Source: Bacteroidales bacterium
GTDB taxonomy: Bacteria; Bacteroidota; Bacteroidia; Bacteroidales; P3
Assembly (NCBI GenBank): GCA_017522255.1
Contig: JAFWZP010000031.1
Coordinates: 1-64,000, forward strand
Direction: 5' to 3'
Length of the DNA stretch: 64,000 bases
In this document: one piece after another, positions 1 through 8,895 of the stretch
Layout: every line of letters starts with the position of its first letter
How positions within the stretch are numbered: the stretch's first letter is position 1
Made by a program: the position numbers and the translations under genes
Notes under the pieces: model-generated
Databases searched by the model: none
What the model was told of the DNA's origin: nothing
Seen by the model: the letters and a program-made list of their open reading frames with translations, nothing else

Positions 1-372
1 GACACTTCCCGTGTTCCCTTCTAGGGTCTTCTATTTTATTTATTATTATTGATATATCCATTTTTTCTCAATTAGTTTATAACTAACGAGATTTTATTTA
101 TTTTATTCTATAAAAATTTGAAGTGGTGCGTTTGCCCTGCCCGGGTTTTTCACACACTCCCCAACCGACTTTTCAAATTTACCTCCCGTCTTTTTCATTT
201 TTATCATTGATGTTTTATATATCAAGTTCTTGCTTTAGTTCCCGTTTGTATCCTATGCGGTTTGTTTCATTTATACCATCAAGTTTTCTTATCTGTGCCA
301 ATAATAACTTTTACCACCATGTTTTTAGTATCTGTTCAAGTTTTATATCATTGCTATATTTGCATGTAAATC
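1..372. other. Non-coding left edge of island
   Basis: No credible gene is seen. A plus-strand reading frame at 123-383 is low-complexity Phe/Ser/Tyr-rich and matches no family I recognise. The stretch is very AT-rich and holds one arm (164-216) of the exact 53-bp repeat that recurs at 1532-1584. Confidence 0.6.
164..216 (+). repeat. 53-bp exact direct repeat, left copy
   Basis: Identical over 53 bases to 1532-1584, offset 1,368 bp, with mismatches immediately outside on both sides. The two copies enclose the YhcG-type nuclease gene. Loss of one copy plus the enclosed DNA would remove the whole gene, so this looks like the footprint of a gained cassette or a duplication made on insertion. 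Confidence 0.9.
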
Positions 373-1419
373 TCATATATTAATATCTTCTGTATTATCA
401 AGAAGTGCGTCTAATTGTGCTTGCAACTCTTCACGTTTAGGCAAGTATAGCTGATATTTTGCAGCAAATAACTGGTTGTTTATTCCCTGTAAAGCATATT
501 CCATTAATAATTCATCTTTTCTAGAACCAAGTACAATGCCAATAGGTGGATTATCATCATCTTGACATATTTCTGATTGAAAATAATTGAGATAAAGATT
601 CATCTGTCCGATATCGCTATGTTTTATTTCGTCACGTTTCAAGTCGATAAGAACATAGCATTTGAGGATGCAATGATAAAAAACCATATCTACTTTAAAT
701 ATTCGACTTCCAATATGTATTTGATACTGACGTCCAACGAATGCAAAGCCTCTTCCTAATTCCAATAAGAATTTTTCCATATTGGATTTTAGTGCAGCTT
801 CTAATTCATTCTCTTTATATTTTTTCTTCTTGGGAAGACCTGTAAACTCAAGCACAAACGGGTCGCGAATTATATCCTGAGGTTTCATAACCAGATGTCC
901 TTCGTTTGCCAGTGCTAATACCCCTTCCTTATCAGTACTTAAGGCTAATCGTTGGAATAGGCAACTTTTCATCTGTCTTTTCAATTCACGAACCTTCCAT
1001 CCTTCGGTAATACATTGACGAAAATAAAACTGCATTTCCAAAAGATCATCGCATTTGAGAATTTCAAAATAATGACTCCATGTCAAAACGTGAGACACTG
1101 TCTCACGTTTTGGAAAAGATAGATAAAACTTTCTCATATATAGCAAGTTTGAACGACTGAAACCTCGTCCGTTTTTTAGGGTAAGATCTTTTGAAAGATT
1201 TATAAGTAGATGTTTACCATATTCTGCACGAGCTTTCCCTCCTTGCTCAAATTCTACAATATATTTCCCCGTTTGCCAATTAGCTTCTAATAATTCTGTA
1301 TTTACTGAAACTACAGCCTTTTCTTTGGCTTTAATCCAAAGGGTAGATATATTATCTATTAGCAAATTGTAATCATCTATTACATGTAAAGTATTATTTG
1401 TATGGCTCTCTTTATTCAT
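373..1419 (-). CDS. YhcG-type PD-(D/E)XK nuclease
   Basis: This 348-residue protein has the layout of the YhcG/DUF1016 family. An N-terminal helical DNA-binding-like region (about residues 15-160) contains the family signature around WQTGKYIVEFEQGG and GFSRSNLLYMRKFY. The C-terminal nuclease domain shows the acidic residue in FKVDMVFYH and the D-x-K end of the motif in VLIDLKRDE. Length is normal for the family and the start is ATG. Members are common in defence islands and beside restriction-modification loci and are thought to act on DNA; the exact role is unsettled. The gene stands alone between two exact 53-bp repeats, which suggests it arrived as an independent unit. Confidence 0.85.
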   Translation of the reverse strand: MNKESHTNNTLHVIDDYNLLIDNISTLWIKAKEKAVVSVNTELLEANWQTGKYIVEFEQGGKARAEYGKHLLINLSKDLTLKNGRGFSRSNLLYMRKFYLSFPKRETVSHVLTWSHYFEILKCDDLLEMQFYFRQCITEGWKVRELKRQMKSCLFQRLALSTDKEGVLALANEGHLVMKPQDIIRDPFVLEFTGLPKKKKYKENELEAALKSNMEKFLLELGRGFAFVGRQYQIHIGSRIFKVDMVFYHCILKCYVLIDLKRDEIKHSDIGQMNLYLNYFQSEICQDDDNPPIGIVLGSRKDELLMEYALQGINNQLFAAKYQLYLPKREELQAQLDALLDNTEDINI

Positions 1420-1531
1420 CTTCTATCTTTTAATTAATCCGGTTTAATTTTTGAATTATAATTCTCTCTCATCTCGCTCATAGTCTAATCTTCTTTAAGT
1501 TTTCCAATATCAGTTTTTCGTATGCTTTCCC

Positions 1532-1584
1532 ACCGACTTTTCAAATTTACCTCCCGTCTTTTTCATTTTTATCATTGATGTTTT
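1532..1584 (+). repeat. 53-bp exact direct repeat, right copy
   Basis: Second copy of the repeat at 164-216, same orientation. It lies about 110 bp upstream of the nuclease start codon. No further gene is seen between it and the end of the next gene at 1717. Confidence 0.9.
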
Positions 1585-1716
1585 TTTTATTTTCAGATGC
1601 TCCACATTTTAGGTTATATAACTAGAGACATACTTATTTTAGTATATCCTACGTTATTACCTTGCTTTCTTATGGTATTTAGCGTATTAAAAAAATCATG
1701 TTTGATATCTTACCAA

Positions 1717-2448
1717 CTAAGTAATTTCATTGTCAATTTTATCCATTAGCATACTTGCAAAGTGTAGTTTCCTTATAGCATCAGATTTAGAAATCTCCAT
1801 ATTATTATGTGCTTGAGGATTTCTAATACCTTTCATTGCTCCTGCAAACATCTCCATATATCCTTGTTGAATATTTTTTCCTGTTTCTGTAGTTATATTC
1901 CCTAATTTAATTATTGGATTCTGTACAGAGAATGCCGATGACATTAGACTCGACCCATCTTTTTCTATACCTGTTCTTTCTTTGTATATTTTTTTAACTC
2001 GTACATTTATTTCTTTAAATGCTGCTTCTACAGCATCTGCATAATGTCCATTTTCAAAACGACTTTTAGCAACACAAATTATTTGTGAATGAATATTATC
2101 CCAAAAAGAAGATACATTGCTATTGCTATACTCATTTAGATATGTAATAGTCGAGATAACCTCGCCAAAAGAATATGGATTAATACCATTTTGAGGTGTT
2201 AACAATTGTTGTCCAAATTGATTCATAGAGATTAGATCTGCCGTTTTTAGGTTGGGCAGTATCTTATCTCTAAGCCTATTTCTAAAAAGATATAATTCCC
2301 CTGGTATTAACGGTATTAATTGATATAGTACATTATAAAGTTCATTATAACTAATCGAATTACTAGGTATTCGTTGTACATTAATCATGTCGCGAACACG
2401 ATCAATAACCTGAAGACACTTATTTAATTGATCTTTATACACGTTCAT
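1717..2448 (-). CDS. TIGR02391/Ymh-family (Abi-like) protein
   Basis: This 243-residue protein has a C-terminal half (about 115-240) that fits the Ymh/TIGR02391 family: a conserved helix around FENGHYADAVEAAFKEIN, then GSSLMSSAFS, then GAMKGIRNPQAHN near the end. The RNPxAH motif is the part of this family that resembles HEPN/abortive-infection domains (R-x4-6-H). The N-terminal 110 residues are helical and not recognised. The start codon overlaps the stop codon of the upstream GIY-YIG gene by one base, so the two are almost certainly co-translated. It is the last gene of the eight-gene defence run. Involvement in an abortive response is inferred from the family and the neighbours. Confidence 0.75.
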   Translation of the reverse strand: MNVYKDQLNKCLQVIDRVRDMINVQRIPSNSISYNELYNVLYQLIPLIPGELYLFRNRLRDKILPNLKTADLISMNQFGQQLLTPQNGINPYSFGEVISTITYLNEYSNSNVSSFWDNIHSQIICVAKSRFENGHYADAVEAAFKEINVRVKKIYKERTGIEKDGSSLMSSAFSVQNPIIKLGNITTETGKNIQQGYMEMFAGAMKGIRNPQAHNNMEISKSDAIRKLHFASMLMDKIDNEIT

Positions 2449-3275
2449 TATCCTAATTGTTTTCTATATACCGAATCTAATGTATTTCCGTCTTTGTTTT
2501 TCCATACAAGCCAACCATTATTGCTACTACCAATACAGAAGTCGGCGGCAGTACTTGGACTTGAGAAACTCTTATCAAATGTCATTACCAACTTATCACC
2601 ATCTATGGCGCTATATTCTTGCAACAAACCGTCTCGCTTTTCTTTCCAATTAAACGATGGTACTGTTGTTTCTGCTATTACGCTACCTTTCAATACTGTA
2701 AATCCATTTGAGCTATAAAAGCCTTTTGCGTCGCATCCACGGCCTTTGGTATAGAATAAATGTTCTGCTTTGGGTTGCGACACTTCAAAGATGCTGCAAC
2801 CTATGAAGGAAGCTAAAAAGCGTACATCTTCGAAGAACTCGTCCATCGAGTCTTGCTGATATTCGGGCAAGTTTGGAGCTTTGGGCGTTTGCTTATTATC
2901 GCTCAACACAAAAGTATTTGCTTTCTTAGCTTCTACTATAGCCTTGTGCTCCAAGTATTGCACATCAGCTTTGGTCATATCGGCATCTTTCGACACGAAT
3001 ATAAGAGCCTTTTGCCAAAAGGCTTTCTTGCTGTCGTGGTCTTTCACACGCTCGCGAAAATTCTCGGTCTCGCCAATATATGCCTGTGGCTTGGTTGCCT
3101 CATCTTCGCCTAGCAATATATAGAATGCAGGTTTCTGCAATTTTTCCTGTGTGTTCAAATATGACAAATTCGACCGTGGAACAACAAACATCTGGCAAAT
3201 CTTATTGCTGATGAATGCGTATTGAGTCCCTTTCGGATCTCCGTCAATTAAGTATGTGGTTACTGTTTTGCCCAT
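2448..3275 (-). CDS. GIY-YIG nuclease with DUF4357 tail
   Basis: This 275-residue protein has the GIY-YIG core at about residues 50-80, read as FYILLG followed by AYIGETENFRERVKDH, so the first tyrosine pair and the Arg are kept. A C-terminal DUF4357-like module (about 225-270) contains SSNNGWLVWKNKDG. Such proteins are described as GIY-YIG/DUF4357 family and are expected to nick or cut nucleic acid. The gene starts 8 bases after the DUF5131 stop and ends on the start codon of the Ymh-type gene. Base composition is less AT-rich than in the flanking genes, suggesting a different origin for this module. Confidence 0.85.
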   Translation of the reverse strand: MGKTVTTYLIDGDPKGTQYAFISNKICQMFVVPRSNLSYLNTQEKLQKPAFYILLGEDEATKPQAYIGETENFRERVKDHDSKKAFWQKALIFVSKDADMTKADVQYLEHKAIVEAKKANTFVLSDNKQTPKAPNLPEYQQDSMDEFFEDVRFLASFIGCSIFEVSQPKAEHLFYTKGRGCDAKGFYSSNGFTVLKGSVIAETTVPSFNWKEKRDGLLQEYSAIDGDKLVMTFDKSFSSPSTAADFCIGSSNNGWLVWKNKDGNTLDSVYRKQLG

Positions 3276-3283
3276 AGAGTATT

Positions 3284-4021
3284 TTATTCATTATTTATCA
3301 TTGGCATGTCTTGAAAGATTTTACCTTGCAATAACTTACCATTAATACACTTATTCCTTTTAATTCCATCGCTTCCCCACGTTCCCCATTGTTTGAAGAA
3401 AAAAGCTGACTTTTGTTTATCAGTTTGCTCTTTTATTGAGAGCACCCAATTTTCTTTCATTGGTCTGGCACTTGGTCCACTTTCACCGCCCACAATTACC
3501 CAATCAATGTTATCCAAATTCAAACACCCCAAATCCTCCAACAATGGTTCGCAAGACAGAAAACGTATTGGTGCAGCCAAAGTACGCAAGATGTCAATCC
3601 TATTCTTCGAAGTTTGAGCCTCTACCGTTACTCCCAACCAAGCATTTTGGGGAATTTCTCTTGTTGCAAAATATTCTGCCATACGTTCAGCACGCTTTGT
3701 TAGTATTTGATAGCGATGTTGTGGGGTGTTATTTATTGTATGCATCACTTCATCTATAAATTCAAAAGGCACATCTTTATGAAACAAATCGCTCATCGAA
3801 CATACAAAAATATTATGTGGCTTTTTCCATTGCATAGGTTCTTCCAAGCAATCGCTATGCAATGTAAGTTCAAAACCATTTGTATATTTATCCAATCCCA
3901 TAGCTTTAAGCCTACGCGACATAGTTTCGGCATAGCAATTGATACAGCCTTGCGAATACTTGGTGCATCCGGTTATCGGATTCCAAGTTTTATCAGTCCA
4001 TTCTATTTTTGTTGTTTTCAT
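3284..4021 (-). CDS. DUF5131 (phage Gp37/Gp68) three-Cys protein
   Basis: This 245-residue protein begins MKTTKIEWTDKTWNPITGC and has three clustered cysteines, C19, C26 and C29 (CTKYSQGCINCYAE). This matches the PF07505/DUF5131 family, which carries a radical-SAM-like three-Cys motif. These proteins occur in phages and islands and are regularly paired with TcmP. The ATG overlaps the TcmP stop by four bases, so the pair is translationally coupled. The substrate is unknown. The cysteines would be expected to bind an iron-sulphur cluster by analogy with radical SAM enzymes; that is inference. Confidence 0.85.
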   Translation of the reverse strand: MKTTKIEWTDKTWNPITGCTKYSQGCINCYAETMSRRLKAMGLDKYTNGFELTLHSDCLEEPMQWKKPHNIFVCSMSDLFHKDVPFEFIDEVMHTINNTPQHRYQILTKRAERMAEYFATREIPQNAWLGVTVEAQTSKNRIDILRTLAAPIRFLSCEPLLEDLGCLNLDNIDWVIVGGESGPSARPMKENWVLSIKEQTDKQKSAFFFKQWGTWGSDGIKRNKCINGKLLQGKIFQDMPMINNE

Positions 4022-5118
4022 TCGTAAGTTATAATATTTTTGGATTTATATACTTGATCATAATTAACTTTTGGAGTCCTATCATACTTAATAAGTCCTT
4101 CTTTTTTCATTTTCTTCATTTCTTCAACAGCATGACTTGGTATATGTCCTTGTTCTAAAGTAAAATCGTAAACATCCTTATTTGTTTTAAGTTGTTTTGT
4201 CACTAGTCCATCACGTAAATCCCTTTGAAATTTTTCAATTTTTGTCAAAGGTTTATCTCCAAACAATGTGATTTGATTTTTATTTTGATCATCATATATA
4301 TCAAAATTAGCTTCGCCATTAATGGAATTTTCTTTCCATGCTGTAGTTAAAAACTTATCAACTGCACGAGGATGACTTGCTCCAAAAACTATTCCATAAA
4401 CATTCACATTCTTTTTTATTGTAAATGGATATAACTTCGTTTTATTTCCTTTAGGAATACGCTTTCTTAATTGATCTAATATATTGCGATGTATCCAAGT
4501 TGGGGGTTCTTTTTGTGCACGTTCCTTATCATAAGAAATATGTTTTAAAAATTCATCAGTATCACCAAATCTAGCAACATAGGATGATGAAATGAAATAC
4601 AAAAAATCAGTACATTTAGATTCAACTAATGGCATAAAATACTCATCTGATGTAAATTTTACTCCATTTTGATCAAGGAATACTAAAGATGGATACTTAT
4701 TTATATACTTAATAAGCCTTGGAAACAATTTGGTAAAATCTTCTTGAAAAATCTTATAATTCAAAACTTTATTTGCTTTTGCTCTCTTTAATTCATTGTC
4801 AGAATCAACAAAAATATCACAAGCATTTTTTAATTGTTCACTTTTTGTCTTGTCAAATTCATTAAATATCAAATATACTTTAGTTTTATTTTGATATATA
4901 TTGCCTAATTGTCCTTTTACCTGTCTAAGTATACGAATAGGACTACCAGGTATATTATTTAGATCATAGCCTGTACCTGCGAAAAAATCAAAAATACAAA
5001 TATATTGGCTTTTAGACATAATAAATGTTGGCAACCATTCTTTTGTATAGAGTTCAAATATTTCTAATTTTTTTAATGTACCATCATCAAATGGTTTACT
5101 ATGTAAATTTTTACCCAT
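4018..5118 (-). CDS. tcmP: three-Cys-motif partner protein TcmP
   Basis: This 366-residue protein matches the TcmP family: an N-terminal section with KPFDDGTLKKLEIFELYTKEW and the conserved FDFFAGTGYD, followed by SLVFLDQNGVKF and a long C-terminal part ending in a winged-helix-like segment (about 290-360). TcmP proteins are defined by their pairing with DUF5131/Gp37-Gp68 proteins, and here the partner follows with a 4-base overlap. The FxAGTG segment resembles a nucleotide- or SAM-binding loop, which suggests a methyltransferase-like fold. Function has not been shown to my knowledge. About 90 bp separate it from the upstream ATPase gene, the largest gap inside the run. Confidence 0.85.
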   Translation of the reverse strand: MGKNLHSKPFDDGTLKKLEIFELYTKEWLPTFIMSKSQYICIFDFFAGTGYDLNNIPGSPIRILRQVKGQLGNIYQNKTKVYLIFNEFDKTKSEQLKNACDIFVDSDNELKRAKANKVLNYKIFQEDFTKLFPRLIKYINKYPSLVFLDQNGVKFTSDEYFMPLVESKCTDFLYFISSSYVARFGDTDEFLKHISYDKERAQKEPPTWIHRNILDQLRKRIPKGNKTKLYPFTIKKNVNVYGIVFGASHPRAVDKFLTTAWKENSINGEANFDIYDDQNKNQITLFGDKPLTKIEKFQRDLRDGLVTKQLKTNKDVYDFTLEQGHIPSHAVEEMKKMKKEGLIKYDRTPKVNYDQVYKSKNIITYE

Positions 5119-5207
5119 GGTAGTAAATAATTTAAATATATAATTTAATGTTGAAAAATTGATATTTTATTGTTCTTTTGATGATATCGTTATATTTATA
5201 TTCCGAA

Positions 5208-6905
5208 TTAGTTGTTGATTTTACTAAGTATTTGATCTAATAAAGGTTTAAAGCTAACAAAATCATCTACTTGCATTTGTTTGATTTTGTTCTTTGCTTC
5301 ATCTTTAATTTTATTTACCTTTCCTTTAAGTTTATTTGCTAAATTCAAAACCTCTTTAAGTTGATAATACTTTACCTCGCCATTATTTGATAAATTTAAT
5401 TGCTCTTGGGTAAACTGTTCAGGATAATATTTTGTAGGTATATAATCCTCTATATAATATACATGGTTAAAGTCAGTATCATATTGTGGCTGATAAAAGA
5501 TTGTTGAAACTTTAGGCTTATCTTCTATTTTTTTTGCATTCAATTTGCCTGCATTGTCATTATCAAAGAGGTAAATAATCTTTTCAACTGATTGAGGCAA
5601 TTTTGACACAATGTCATTATAAAATGCTTCGGTATGATCTGCACTTCCCTGTGGAATAAACCCCAAATTTAGTAATTGCTCATATTGAGGATTTCTTTCT
5701 TTTAAATATTTGATTGCTTTTGTGATATATTCAATATCACCACTACCTTCTACCACTACAATAACTTTAGAAGATACTATGCATGCACCATTAATCACAT
5801 CAATGCCTTTATCAGAAATAGCAGCAACTATATCTGATTTATTTTTGTCAAAAAATGTTCCAAAATTAATGTAACATATATTGTCATCTTTTAATAAGCT
5901 TGCAAACACAGGTGAATGAGTAGTCAATATAGTTTGTCCCTCAAATGTTTCTATTGCTTCAAGCAATTCCTTTTTTCTTGCAATATGAGAATGTGCATCT
6001 GGTTCGTCCAACAACACAAGAGAATTTTTGTCTCCAAGAATTTGAGTTATACACTCAATTAAAATCATTTTCTTTTCACCTTCGCTTAAACCTTCAAAAT
6101 TGACTCCATTAATATTTATTGTTATATCATTGATAAGTTTATCTATAGTTTGTTTTTTTGGTTTATTTTTTTCCGGAATCGATAGAAGGTATAAAAATTG
6201 AAAAACATAATCAGGTGCGTATTGGTCTGGTGCACCAAATGCTATCATATCCCTAGTTGCAAAAATGTTAGCGTTAATTTCTCCATTTTCATCTGCATTT
6301 TGAACAAGAGAATCATACCATAAACAAGCCAAATGATCTTTAAATTTCTCTCTTTTTGCAGGATCTATTGTAAATTTAATAGATATATCATTTATGTCGT
6401 CATAATGGCAACAGTTTTTTAGAAAACTTTTAACCTTGTCTTTGTTTGAACACAATAATGCTATAAATGCAATTTTCCAACAGTATTTACTTATATACAT
6501 TATCTTGGGAGAAAAAGTTCGGTTATTAATTGCTTTCTTAAAATATTGCATATAATAGTTTTCATATACTGTATGCCACAATCTCATATCTTCTCCACTG
6601 TAACATGAAATAACAGATGATGGTAATGTGGGATTTGTATCCAATTCAATGTCATTACCGTTTTCATCTATGTTGCCATATGAATACTCTGTGCCATCAA
6701 TTTTATAACAGATTCTAAACTTGCCAATATCTTGAATATTAGAGATCTTGTATAGTTTGCCAAATATCAAACTTATAGCCTCTAATAAGTTACTTTTTCC
6801 AGAGCCATTTTCGCCAATCAATGCGATGTACCCATTTTGGCTATTGAAATCATAAGTTCCTGACAAATTTTTATAGTTTTCTATGCGTATAGATAAAAGC
6901 TTCAT
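5208..6905 (-). CDS. OLD-like AAA ATPase with TOPRIM nuclease domain
   Basis: From the ATG at 6905 this is a 565-residue SMC/OLD-type ATPase. Walker A is GENGSGKS at about residues 31-38. An ABC-type signature follows as LSEGEKKM, then Walker B LVLLDEPDAH and a switch histidine in LTTHSPVF. After the ATPase comes a TOPRIM domain: the glutamate in VVVEGSGDIEY and the acidic pair in YLFDNDNAG. This is the OLD-family layout found in defence nucleases such as GajA and the PARIS ATPase/TOPRIM pair, but here in one chain and with no UvrD helicase neighbour. An in-frame GTG at 6935 exists, but the ATG gives the standard N-terminus. It sits between the restriction-modification genes and TcmP. Confidence 0.88.
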   Translation of the reverse strand: MKLLSIRIENYKNLSGTYDFNSQNGYIALIGENGSGKSNLLEAISLIFGKLYKISNIQDIGKFRICYKIDGTEYSYGNIDENGNDIELDTNPTLPSSVISCYSGEDMRLWHTVYENYYMQYFKKAINNRTFSPKIMYISKYCWKIAFIALLCSNKDKVKSFLKNCCHYDDINDISIKFTIDPAKREKFKDHLACLWYDSLVQNADENGEINANIFATRDMIAFGAPDQYAPDYVFQFLYLLSIPEKNKPKKQTIDKLINDITININGVNFEGLSEGEKKMILIECITQILGDKNSLVLLDEPDAHSHIARKKELLEAIETFEGQTILTTHSPVFASLLKDDNICYINFGTFFDKNKSDIVAAISDKGIDVINGACIVSSKVIVVVEGSGDIEYITKAIKYLKERNPQYEQLLNLGFIPQGSADHTEAFYNDIVSKLPQSVEKIIYLFDNDNAGKLNAKKIEDKPKVSTIFYQPQYDTDFNHVYYIEDYIPTKYYPEQFTQEQLNLSNNGEVKYYQLKEVLNLANKLKGKVNKIKDEAKNKIKQMQVDDFVSFKPLLDQILSKINN

Positions 6906-6924
6906 AGTTAGTAATATTTTAGTT

Positions 6925-7518
6925 TTACAATCCACCCCAAATTATAGGGTTAGTTAATATATTTGCGATAATATTTGAAGCAACATCGGCACCAAATTCT
7001 TTAAGTTTGGCAACGATGCTTGGTCGAGCCTTTTGGAAATCATTATCAGCTTCGGCAACAACTTCTTTTAATTCTTTTATTTGACGACCTGTTAAATCAT
7101 TTTTTATTGCATCAAGAAATAATTCTACTGCTAATGATTGCTCTTGACTTTGAGACTGATTGTTTGTATTGTTTATATTAGTTACAATATTTATTGGTTC
7201 TTTGTCATTACTTTTATCAATATATTGACTATTATCAGAAATAATATCTGGTAAAATTTGTAATGCTTCTAAAACAGCGAGAAGTTTTTCTTGTTGAGAT
7301 GGTGAAATGCCAATTTTACAAATACTTTCAAATGCTGAAACAGATATATCATTTGAATATTTTTGAGCTATGTATCTTTTTGTTAATTCTAACCATTTTG
7401 TATATTCTGCCATATTAGGATATTTGTAGCGAGAATACATTGCGCCTGTATCTATTAAGGTAGGCATACGCTTCTTATGTTCTTCAATCAATGATTCTAA
7501 AGTTATAATATTTGTCAT
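6925..7518 (-). CDS. Unknown protein, RM-operon associated
   Basis: No family is recognised with confidence. The ATG at 7518 lies 2 bases after the hsdS stop; an upstream TTG at 7542 is less likely. The protein has about 197 residues: a helical N-terminal part, an Asn/Gln/Ser-rich linker near residues 110-130 (INNTNNQSQSQEQS), and a helical C-terminal part ending in GADVASNIIANILTNP, a mildly hydrophobic segment that could contact a membrane or a partner. It lies between hsdS and the ATPase gene and is likely co-transcribed with both, so a role as an accessory or adaptor subunit is plausible but not shown. Confidence 0.7.
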   Translation of the reverse strand: MTNIITLESLIEEHKKRMPTLIDTGAMYSRYKYPNMAEYTKWLELTKRYIAQKYSNDISVSAFESICKIGISPSQQEKLLAVLEALQILPDIISDNSQYIDKSNDKEPINIVTNINNTNNQSQSQEQSLAVELFLDAIKNDLTGRQIKELKEVVAEADNDFQKARPSIVAKLKEFGADVASNIIANILTNPIIWGGL

Positions 7519-7519
7519 A

Positions 7520-8887
7520 TTATTCAAAAATTTGTTTTTCAAAATTAACTAATGCTTCCTGTTTTATTTTTTCAGATTCATACCTCATTTGTTTTATTTG
7601 TTCCATTTGTTTTTTAACACTTCTCACAATATTATTTTGCACATATAAAGGAGGATATGGAATTGATAAATTCTCCAAATATGTTTTAGGAACACGTTTT
7701 TGCCCTGCTGAACCTGTAAAATGTTTCATTGCATCTTTCAATACAATGGGCAATCTAAGCAATAGATGTACATAATCAATATTTAAATTCTCATTTTCAT
7801 TTCGCAAAACATAAAACTCAGTAGAACCACATCCATAACCATTTGACAAACTTCCAACTACTGTAGATTTCCCATTTTGCATACAAGGAGTAATTTTGGC
7901 CCATATCAGATCACCATTTTTAAATTTCGTATATCCTTTTGACGAAGATTTCTTACATGTCTTATATTCTTTTAATTCTCCATATTTATCGGAAACAGAT
8001 TCCATTGGAACAAAAGATATTTCATCATTATCATCAAGATCAGAAAATGATGTATTTGGATTTATATATAATAAAGTTTTTAAACTTCGATTTTCAAAAT
8101 AATCTGACTTTAATATTTTTTGATTATTATCCACAATAGCATCATAACTCCACTTATCGATATTCTTATATCTAACAAATTTCAAAAAAAGAAAATCAGT
8201 TGCGTTTTCTGAACATTCAGTAAATGATTTATTTCTACTTATTCCCAATTCTTCAAGTATATATTTTTCTAGTTTTTCTTCGTTATCGGATGCTTCCTTT
8301 GCTAATTTATCAGATTGTTCTATTTTTCGTCCATATTCTTCTATCAATCTTTTTTGTTCCTCTATTGATGGCAATGGTATTTGTAGTGTTTTTAATACCG
8401 AATAGGATAGAGTTTGTCTAACAGTACCTGTTGTACTTTTTCTAACAATCTTGTTGAATTCAGATGTTTTAAACAATAGAAATAAATATTCATTGAGTAT
8501 TTGAGGTTTACAACTAAAAACCACATAAGCAGGACTTATATAGTAGTATTTATGTTCATTTTTTTTAATTCCAATAGATCCGACATTAACACGGTATGGA
8601 TTGTAGGCTATCCAACCTGTTTCCATTTTTTTGTATTTCTGATTTATGTTTTTCCCATCTTCCATGTAAGCATCAAAAATACCTATTTTATTATCAACTC
8701 CGAGTATCCCATATTTTTCATTTGGAATACTTATATCATATTTTTTATTTTCTTCCGTTATGTAATCTCCTAAAGATACAATTGGATATTTGGAATCAAA
8801 AATTCTATCAAAGAAAGATTTAATATCCCACGTAGAAATATTTTTATATCTTATTGTTTTTAAATATTTGTATCTATTTAATTCCAT
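7520..8887 (-). CDS. hsdS: Type I-like restriction specificity subunit HsdS
   Basis: This 455-residue protein has the two-fold HsdS layout: target-recognition domain 1 (about 1-170), a conserved coiled-coil spacer beginning LPSIEEQKRLIEEYGRKIEQ, target-recognition domain 2 (about 215-400), and a second spacer after LSIPYPPLYVQNNIV. HsdS reads the DNA sequence and positions the methyltransferase, and the nuclease where present. The start is 8 bases after the hsdM stop. Both recognition domains look complete. No inverted or partial hsdS copies are nearby, so no sign of specificity switching is seen. Confidence 0.92.
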   Translation of the reverse strand: MELNRYKYLKTIRYKNISTWDIKSFFDRIFDSKYPIVSLGDYITEENKKYDISIPNEKYGILGVDNKIGIFDAYMEDGKNINQKYKKMETGWIAYNPYRVNVGSIGIKKNEHKYYYISPAYVVFSCKPQILNEYLFLLFKTSEFNKIVRKSTTGTVRQTLSYSVLKTLQIPLPSIEEQKRLIEEYGRKIEQSDKLAKEASDNEEKLEKYILEELGISRNKSFTECSENATDFLFLKFVRYKNIDKWSYDAIVDNNQKILKSDYFENRSLKTLLYINPNTSFSDLDDNDEISFVPMESVSDKYGELKEYKTCKKSSSKGYTKFKNGDLIWAKITPCMQNGKSTVVGSLSNGYGCGSTEFYVLRNENENLNIDYVHLLLRLPIVLKDAMKHFTGSAGQKRVPKTYLENLSIPYPPLYVQNNIVRSVKKQMEQIKQMRYESEKIKQEALVNFEKQIFE

Positions 8888-8895
8888 AATCCAAA

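Noticed and set aside
123..383. Plus-strand ORF at the left edge
   Set aside because: Low-complexity Phe/Ser/Tyr composition and overlap with the repeat and the nuclease gene end; no family features.
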